From: Ponticaulis profundi
Lineage (GTDB): Bacteria > Pseudomonadota > Alphaproteobacteria > Caulobacterales > Hyphomonadaceae
Direction: 5' to 3'
NCBI RefSeq assembly: GCF_042659465.1
Contig: NZ_JBHSSW010000066.1
Location: forward strand, 124,001-188,000
Length of the DNA: 64,000 nucleotides
A program made the position numbers and the translations under genes. This document shows positions 59,488 to 64,000 of this stretch, in pieces. Under the pieces are notes generated by a model that searched no databases, was not told the DNA's origin, and was given only the letters and a program-made list of their open reading frames with translations. Every line of letters starts with the position of its first letter. Positions within the stretch are counted from its first letter, which is position 1.

Positions 59488-59933
59488 TGATACGGATATC
59501 GTCTGAATTGTTCCATCCAGGGGATGAGCTATCGGCTTTCGAGGCCGACATGGATGGCGCAGGTGGTGTGGTGTCGTTTTCAGGATATGTTCGGCCAAAT
59601 ACGAAGGAATCCAATGTGATAGCATTGGAGCTTCAGGCATATTCGCCCCTTACGGAGAACGGAATTCAGGCGGCACTTGATCGGGCTATGAAACGTTGGC
59701 CGCTCACAGGTCTGCGGGTTCGTCATCGCATTGGACGCATTCTGTCGGGCGAAGCGATTGTCTTCGTAGCGGCGGCGTCAAAGCGCCGGCGCGCTGCGTT
59801 TGAGGCGGCTGACTTTGTCATGGACTATCTCAAGACTGAGGCTGTGTTCTGGAAAAAGGAAATCACGTCTGATGGCGCGAACTGGATCGAACCCAGACGG
59901 GAAGACTATGAAGATCAAAAACGGTGGACCTGA
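59487..59933 (+). CDS. moaE: Molybdopterin synthase catalytic subunit
   Basis: 148 residues. GAGGVVSFSGYVRPNTKESNVIALELQAYSPLTENGIQAALDRA, LTGLRVRHRIGRILSGEAIVFVAAASKRRRAAFEAADFVMDYLKTEAVFWKKE includes the conserved R-H-R-I-G and the C-terminal K-x-x-A-x-x-W-K-K-E that hold substrate and attack MoaD. It forms the heterotetramer that converts the pterin precursor into molybdopterin. ATG 59487 follows a possible in-frame TTG at 59484. Confidence 0.94.
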   Translation: MIRISSELFHPGDELSAFEADMDGAGGVVSFSGYVRPNTKESNVIALELQAYSPLTENGIQAALDRAMKRWPLTGLRVRHRIGRILSGEAIVFVAAASKRRRAAFEAADFVMDYLKTEAVFWKKEITSDGANWIEPRREDYEDQKRWT

Positions 59934-59951
59934 CGGGATGAGGGGGCGCGT

Positions 59952-60482
59952 ATGGCCGGCATAAATGAAAATCTGACTTTCCAACCCGTTCGCATCGCGG
60001 TGATGACGGTCAGCGATACGCGTACTCTGGAGACCGATACCTCTGGCCAGTTGCTTGCAGAGCGTATTGAAGCAGCGGGACATAAGCTGGCTGATCGTGC
60101 CATCGTCAAAGATGATATCAGCGCAGTACGCGCGCGCGTACAGGCCTGGATCGATACACCCGAAATCGACGTCATCATTACGACAGGCGGAACAGGGCTG
60201 ACGGGACGAGATGTAACGCCGGAAGCGGTTCGTCCACTCCTTACCAAGGTGATTGATGGTTTTTCAGTCATCTTCCACATGGTGAGCTTTGAAAGCGTCG
60301 GCCTGTCGACATTGCAGTCGCGCGCTCTGGCTGGGCTGGCAAAAGAAACGTTTGTCTTCTGTCTCCCGGGATCGAATGGCGCGGTCAAAGATGGCTGGGA
60401 TAAGGTCATTTCATCTCAGCTGGATAGCCGGCACAAACCCTGCAACTTTGTTGAGATCATGCCTCGACTTGGGGAGAAATAG
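59952..60482 (+). CDS. moaB: Molybdenum cofactor biosynthesis protein B
   Basis: 176 residues of the MoaB/Mog fold: RIAVMTVSDTRTLETDTSGQLLAERIEAAGHKLADRAIVKDD, the MPT-binding TTGGTGLTGRDVTPEAV near residue 78, and FCLPGSNGAVKDGWDKVI. It would adenylylate molybdopterin before molybdenum insertion; since no mogA was seen in the window, it may be the only adenylyltransferase here. It starts 18 bases after moaE, and moaC follows after two bases. Confidence 0.93.
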   Translation: MAGINENLTFQPVRIAVMTVSDTRTLETDTSGQLLAERIEAAGHKLADRAIVKDDISAVRARVQAWIDTPEIDVIITTGGTGLTGRDVTPEAVRPLLTKVIDGFSVIFHMVSFESVGLSTLQSRALAGLAKETFVFCLPGSNGAVKDGWDKVISSQLDSRHKPCNFVEIMPRLGEK

Positions 60483-60484
60483 TC

Positions 60485-60970
60485 ATGTCGAAATTGACCC
60501 ATTTCGACGAGGACGGGCATCCGCATATGGTGGATGTGTCCGGGAAGTCCGAAACGCAACGCATTGCGGTTGCGTCAGGTGCCGTCCTGATGTCTGCGGA
60601 CGCGTTTGATCTGGCTCAGGACCCAAACAATAAAAAAGGCAATGCACTGATGGTCGCGCGACTTGCCGGCATCATGGGCACCAAACGCACCTCGGACCTT
60701 ATTCCGCTGTGCCATCCTTTGCCAATCAACGGATGTGAAATGGATATTCAGCCAATGGCTGACAGGTCAGGCTACAAGGTTGAGGCTCTTGTGAAAACGC
60801 AGGGCAAAACCGGCGTGGAGATGGAGGCACTGACGGCTGTTAGTGTTGCTTGTCTGACATTGTACGACATGTTGAAAGCGGTCGATAAGTCTATGGTGAT
60901 CACGGCCATACAGCTCGATGAGAAAACCGGTGGTAAGTCCGGTGACTATAAGCGTCAGGATCGAACATGA
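60485..60970 (+). CDS. moaC: Cyclic pyranopterin monophosphate synthase
   Basis: 161 residues. HFDEDGHPHMVDVSGKSETQRIAVASG is the family N-terminus; LIPLCHPLPINGCEMDI supplies the active-site His and pterin contacts; and KTGVEMEALTAVSVACLTLYDMLKAVDK contains the conserved helix with catalytic residues. It rearranges the MoaA product into cyclic pyranopterin monophosphate. The ATG lies two bases after moaB and the stop overlaps moeA by four bases. Confidence 0.96.
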   Translation: MSKLTHFDEDGHPHMVDVSGKSETQRIAVASGAVLMSADAFDLAQDPNNKKGNALMVARLAGIMGTKRTSDLIPLCHPLPINGCEMDIQPMADRSGYKVEALVKTQGKTGVEMEALTAVSVACLTLYDMLKAVDKSMVITAIQLDEKTGGKSGDYKRQDRT

Positions 60971-62163
60971 CGCTGATTTCACTCGAAGAAGCGCAGAAAA
61001 TTGCCGCCGAACACGAACTGCTCAAAACCGCTGTCGAGATTGCGCTGGAAGATGCGGCAGGGCGCATCCTGGCCAAACCCGTATTTGCGGACGTGGATCG
61101 ACCTTTTTCAAATCTGTCAGCAATGGATGGGTATGCCGTCAGACTGGCGGACGTTGTTGATGCGAATGCAAAGCTAAAGGTGATTGGCGAAGTTGCCGCC
61201 GGACAAATGCCGGACAAAGCGATTTCTGCTGGCGAGTGTATGCGGATTTTTACCGGCGCGCCGCTTCCTGAAGGGAGCGATCATATTGTCATTCAGGAAG
61301 ATGTCACACGATCAGGCGATCAGATCATCACCGAGCTCGGGTATGCGGACGCAGAATTTGTGCGGCGCAAGGGCAGTGACTTTGCTCGGAATGATGAGCT
61401 GATAGGTGAGGGTGCTTTGTTGACCCCGGCAGCGTTGTCTCTGATTGCGGCAGCCAATGTTGGAAACCTTGAGGTTTATGCGCCTTTGCGCGCAGCTATT
61501 CTGATGAATGGCAACGAACTCCAGTCACCGGGGCAGGATCTGACACCGGGCGCTATCCCCGAGTCGAATTCATATGGCTTGAGCGGGCTGCTTCGCTCGC
61601 ATGGTTGTGACGTCGTGGCGACAAGGTTTGTCAGCGATTCCAGAACGGACATTTCCAGGGCGATTGAAGAGCTTTCCGACAGTGCCGACCTCATCCTGAC
61701 TGTAGGTGGTGCATCCGTCGGAGATCATGATCTGATGCGGCCATGCTTTACGGATGCTGGTTTCGGTATCCAGTTCTCTGGTGTGGCTGTGCGTCCGGGG
61801 AAGCCAACCTGGTTGGCTAAGAGAGGTACGCAGGTTGTACTTGGATTGCCCGGAAACCCTGCCTCATCTTTCGTCTGCGCACAGTTGTTTCTGCCATTCC
61901 TGTCGGGGACAAAACCACTGCAGGAACGCAATGCTTTGTGCCGTGTCGACCTGAAAGCAAACGGGCGCCGCGAACATCTGATGCGAGCTTTGGCGTGGAT
62001 TGACGATCATGGCACTCTGGTCGTCGAGCCTTTCGCTTCTCAAGACAGTGGAAACATCAGCGTTTTGGCAAAATCAAATGCCCTGATCCGCCGCCCGGTT
62101 GAAGCAACTGCTGTTTCGTCGGGCGATCAGGTATCCGTTCTTCTGACGGGGGAACTGTTTTGA
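60967..62163 (+). CDS. moeA: Molybdopterin molybdenumtransferase
   Basis: 398 residues in the expected four-domain arrangement. SAMDGYAVR lies near residue 55, IFTGAPLPEGSDHIVIQEDV near 95, GALLTPAALSLIAAANVGNLEVY near 150, the MPT-binding TVGGASVGDHDLM near 245, RPGKPTWLAKRGTQVVLGLPGNPASSF near 275-300, and the C-terminal barrel-like domain after 320. It inserts molybdate into adenylylated molybdopterin. Four-base overlaps join it to moaC upstream and to modA downstream. Confidence 0.95.
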   Translation: MTLISLEEAQKIAAEHELLKTAVEIALEDAAGRILAKPVFADVDRPFSNLSAMDGYAVRLADVVDANAKLKVIGEVAAGQMPDKAISAGECMRIFTGAPLPEGSDHIVIQEDVTRSGDQIITELGYADAEFVRRKGSDFARNDELIGEGALLTPAALSLIAAANVGNLEVYAPLRAAILMNGNELQSPGQDLTPGAIPESNSYGLSGLLRSHGCDVVATRFVSDSRTDISRAIEELSDSADLILTVGGASVGDHDLMRPCFTDAGFGIQFSGVAVRPGKPTWLAKRGTQVVLGLPGNPASSFVCAQLFLPFLSGTKPLQERNALCRVDLKANGRREHLMRALAWIDDHGTLVVEPFASQDSGNISVLAKSNALIRRPVEATAVSSGDQVSVLLTGELF

Positions 62164-62912
62164 GTGTTTACGCCATTGCTTCCGCTCTATTGGGGCTTTT
62201 GGGGATATCTGCAGGCGCGGAAACCGCGACGATAGCTGTCGCCGCAAACTTCAAAGCACCAGTTGAGGCGCTCGCTGAGACCTTTGAGGAAGAGAGCGGA
62301 CATACGGTACGCATTGTCATCGGCTCAACTGGGAAACTCTATGCGCAGATCACGCATGGCGCACCGTTTGACGCGTTTCTGGCAGCCGATCAGGAAAGGC
62401 CGCAAAAGCTCGTTGAGGCAGGATACGCATCGGGAAATGCTGCCTTTACGTATGCGACAGGGATACTCGCGCTATGGGAATCGAGTGCCGCTGATAGCTT
62501 CGATATCGACCGGCTTCTGAGCGACGACGTCCACCACATTGCGCTGGCGAACTCAAGGCTTGCACCATATGGGCGCGCTGCGATGGAAACCCTGAAAGCA
62601 GCAAATCTGGACGACGCGCTGCGTTCAAAGATCGTAACCGGTGAAAACGTCGCTCAGGCATTTATCCTCGTCGATACGAAGAATGCCGACATTGGGTTTG
62701 TCGCCTTGTCCCAAATCATTTCTGCCGACGCGCCGGCACGAGGACATTATTGGACTGTCCCTGCTGAACTCTATGCGCCTATCCTCCAGGACGCGGTTCT
62801 TTTGAAAAGAGGTGAGGGCAACGCTGCAGCAGAAGCCTTCATGTCGTTCCTGGCTTCGGACCGGGCGCAGGCAACCATTGAAAGCTTTGGATACAAGCCT
62901 CGTGGCAAGTGA
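62160..62912 (+). CDS. modA: Molybdate ABC transporter substrate-binding protein
   Basis: 250 residues. The start is TTG 62160, overlapping the moeA stop; no ATG is near, and the signal peptide AIASALLGLLGISAGAE begins at once. The mature N-terminus TATIAVAANFKAPVEALAETFEEESGHTVRIVIGSTGKLYAQITHGAPFDAFLAAD is the ModA anion-binding lobe. GENVAQAFILVDTKNADIGFVALSQI is the second lobe. It captures molybdate in the periplasm and hands it to ModB. It ends ten bases inside the start region of modB. Confidence 0.94.
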   Translation: MSVYAIASALLGLLGISAGAETATIAVAANFKAPVEALAETFEEESGHTVRIVIGSTGKLYAQITHGAPFDAFLAADQERPQKLVEAGYASGNAAFTYATGILALWESSAADSFDIDRLLSDDVHHIALANSRLAPYGRAAMETLKAANLDDALRSKIVTGENVAQAFILVDTKNADIGFVALSQIISADAPARGHYWTVPAELYAPILQDAVLLKRGEGNAAAEAFMSFLASDRAQATIESFGYKPRGK

Positions 62913-63582
62913 CGACGTCTTCGCGCTTCTGCTGACACTCCAACTCGCATTCGCGACGACGCTCATGTTGCTGGCTGCTGGGTTCCCACTCGCGTGGTGG
63001 CTCGCCCGGACGCAGACCCCGATCAAGCCTGTCATTGAAGCGGTGGTGGCTCTGCCATTGGTGCTGCCGCCGACCGTCATAGGGTTCTACATTCTGATCC
63101 TGCTGAACCCTGAGTCTCCAGTTGGAAGGATCTGGGTCACCGTCACAGGGGAGAGCCTGAGCTTCTCATTCTGGGGGCTGGTAATCGCGTCCTTTTTCTA
63201 TTCCTTGCCTTTCATGATCCAGCCGCTTCAGACGGGTTTTGAACGTGATGCCAGAAAGCCGATGCAGCTTGCGTATAGCTATGGTGTGCGGCCGTTGAAG
63301 GCATTTTTCACCGTCGCCATTCCGGTCGCGTGGCGCAGCGTCCTGACGGCCTGTGTGCTGACGTTTGCGCACACGATTGGTGAGTTTGGTGTGGTCCTCA
63401 TGGTCGGTGGAAACATTCCGGGGGAAACCCGGGTTGTGTCCATAGCCATCTATGAGCATGTCGAAGCGACATCCTACGGACAGGCAAATATGCTGTCGCT
63501 CATTCTGTTGGGACTATCTTTCACGATCCTGTTTCTGGTGTTTCTTCTGAACCGGCGGAGGGGGCAATATGTCGGGGCGTGA
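62902..63582 (+). CDS. modB: Molybdate ABC transporter permease
   Basis: 226 residues from GTG 62902 inside the modA end; the open frame reaches further back but only within modA. Five hydrophobic segments include LLLTLQLAFATTLMLLAAGFPLAWWLA and VVALPLVLPPTVIGFYILILL. The EAA-like coupling loop reads MQLAYSYGVRPLKAFFTVAIPVAWRSVLTACVLTFAHTIGEFGVVLMVGGNIPG. It is the inner-membrane channel for molybdate. It overlaps modC by 14 bases. Confidence 0.94.
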   Translation: MASDDVFALLLTLQLAFATTLMLLAAGFPLAWWLARTQTPIKPVIEAVVALPLVLPPTVIGFYILILLNPESPVGRIWVTVTGESLSFSFWGLVIASFFYSLPFMIQPLQTGFERDARKPMQLAYSYGVRPLKAFFTVAIPVAWRSVLTACVLTFAHTIGEFGVVLMVGGNIPGETRVVSIAIYEHVEATSYGQANMLSLILLGLSFTILFLVFLLNRRRGQYVGA

Positions 63583-64000
63583 AGCGATATTGCGTGTTGA
63601 GGTCTCCCACAGGCTTCCGCAGAGCCAATTTGATTTCGACCTGGCATTCGCTGCGCGAGGCACCGGCCTGTTCGGTGCGAACGGTGTCGGCAAAACAACC
63701 CTGCTTGACTTCATATCAGGTGTAAAACACCCGGAGCGGGGGCAGATCAAATCCGGACAGGCGATCTGGTTCGATTCAGATCAAAACTGCAATCTGGCTC
63801 AGCATAAGAGGCGTGTCGCCAGAGTGTTTCAGGATGGGCGTCTCATGCCGCATCTGACGGTCGAGCAGAACCTCAATTTTGCAGCGCGCGGCGCGGGACG
63901 GTCCTCCGTCTTTTCTACCGACCGGGCGCTCATTGAAGAGGAGCTGAAACTCGAGCATCTCTTTGATCAACGACCGGGCCAATTGTCGGGTGGTGAGAAG
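63569..64000 (+). CDS. modC: Molybdate ABC transporter ATP-binding protein, N-terminal part (runs off the window)
   Basis: 144 codons from ATG 63569, preceded by GGAGGGGG at 63557-63564, open to the window end. Walker A is FGANGVGKTTLLDFISG near residue 40, the Q-loop is in RVARVFQDGRLMPHLTVEQNL near residue 85, and the ABC signature LSGGEK is the last thing visible. The QDGRLMPHL form after the Q-loop is typical of ModC. The Walker B and the regulatory molybdate-binding C-terminus are beyond the edge. Confidence 0.93.
   Translation, partial: MSGREAILRVEVSHRLPQSQFDFDLAFAARGTGLFGANGVGKTTLLDFISGVKHPERGQIKSGQAIWFDSDQNCNLAQHKRRVARVFQDGRLMPHLTVEQNLNFAARGAGRSSVFSTDRALIEEELKLEHLFDQRPGQLSGGEK

Noticed and set aside
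1..64000. CRISPR arrays, insertion sequences and prophage genes
   Set aside because: No evenly spaced repeats, transposases, integrases or phage structural genes were seen anywhere in the window.

Overview
The window looks like chromosome of a marine alphaproteobacterium, most likely a Caulobacterales/Hyphomonadaceae-type organism. This is inferred from gene content and order (an rne-amiC-PBP1A-prfB block, a TonB-dependent B12 receptor, many acyl-CoA dehydrogenases) and from core genes of roughly 55% GC by eye; no marker gene was searched. The window opens inside pgi (minus strand) and closes inside modC (plus strand).

Region 1 (about 0.7-15.6 kb) is an AT-richer, accessory-looking surface-polysaccharide locus. 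Two glycosyltransferases lie on the plus strand. Facing them is a seven-gene minus-strand run that reads, in transcription order: a mannose-1-phosphate guanylyltransferase/mannose-6-phosphate isomerase fusion, an alpha/beta-hydrolase with a long helical C-terminus, a sulfotransferase-like protein, two GT4 enzymes, a 1292-residue protein ending in a GT2 domain, and a small GT2-like enzyme. A perfect 9-bp inverted repeat precedes the first gene. No flippase or polymerase was seen, but an ABC-2 polysaccharide exporter pair lies at 22.1-23.6 kb, between amiC and the PBP1A gene.

Region 2 (15.7-28.7 kb) is envelope and RNA housekeeping: a DsbA-like lipoprotein, an M48/TPR protease, RNase E, an AmiC-type amidase, PBP1A, prfB with an intact programmed +1 frameshift site, and a YitT-family membrane protein.

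Region 3 (28.75-33.5 kb) is a vitamin B12 uptake operon, btuB-btuF-btuC-btuD, behind a cobalamin riboswitch.

Region 4 (33.5-52.0 kb) is acyl-CoA and possibly cyclic-compound catabolism. A divergent TetR regulator with a palindromic operator candidate faces a seven-gene operon: an OYE-type oxidoreductase that has lost its Fe-S cysteines, SDR, DUF35 protein, SCP2-type thiolase, SDR, acyl-CoA dehydrogenase and acyl-CoA synthetase. It is followed by an acetyl-CoA hydrolase/CoA-transferase, a FadE-type dehydrogenase, a FadL channel, a small lipoprotein, an ECF sigma factor, a two-subunit acyl-CoA dehydrogenase pair and tRNA-Leu(CAG).

Region 5 (52.85-64 kb) is a near-continuous molybdoenzyme unit. 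A PaoABC-type periplasmic aldehyde oxidoreductase is followed by its XdhC/PaoD-type chaperone, a MocA-like nucleotidyltransferase, moaA-moaD-moaE-moaB-moaC-moeA, and modA-modB-modC. Enzyme, cofactor synthesis, cofactor insertion and molybdate uptake therefore sit in one run of overlapping genes.
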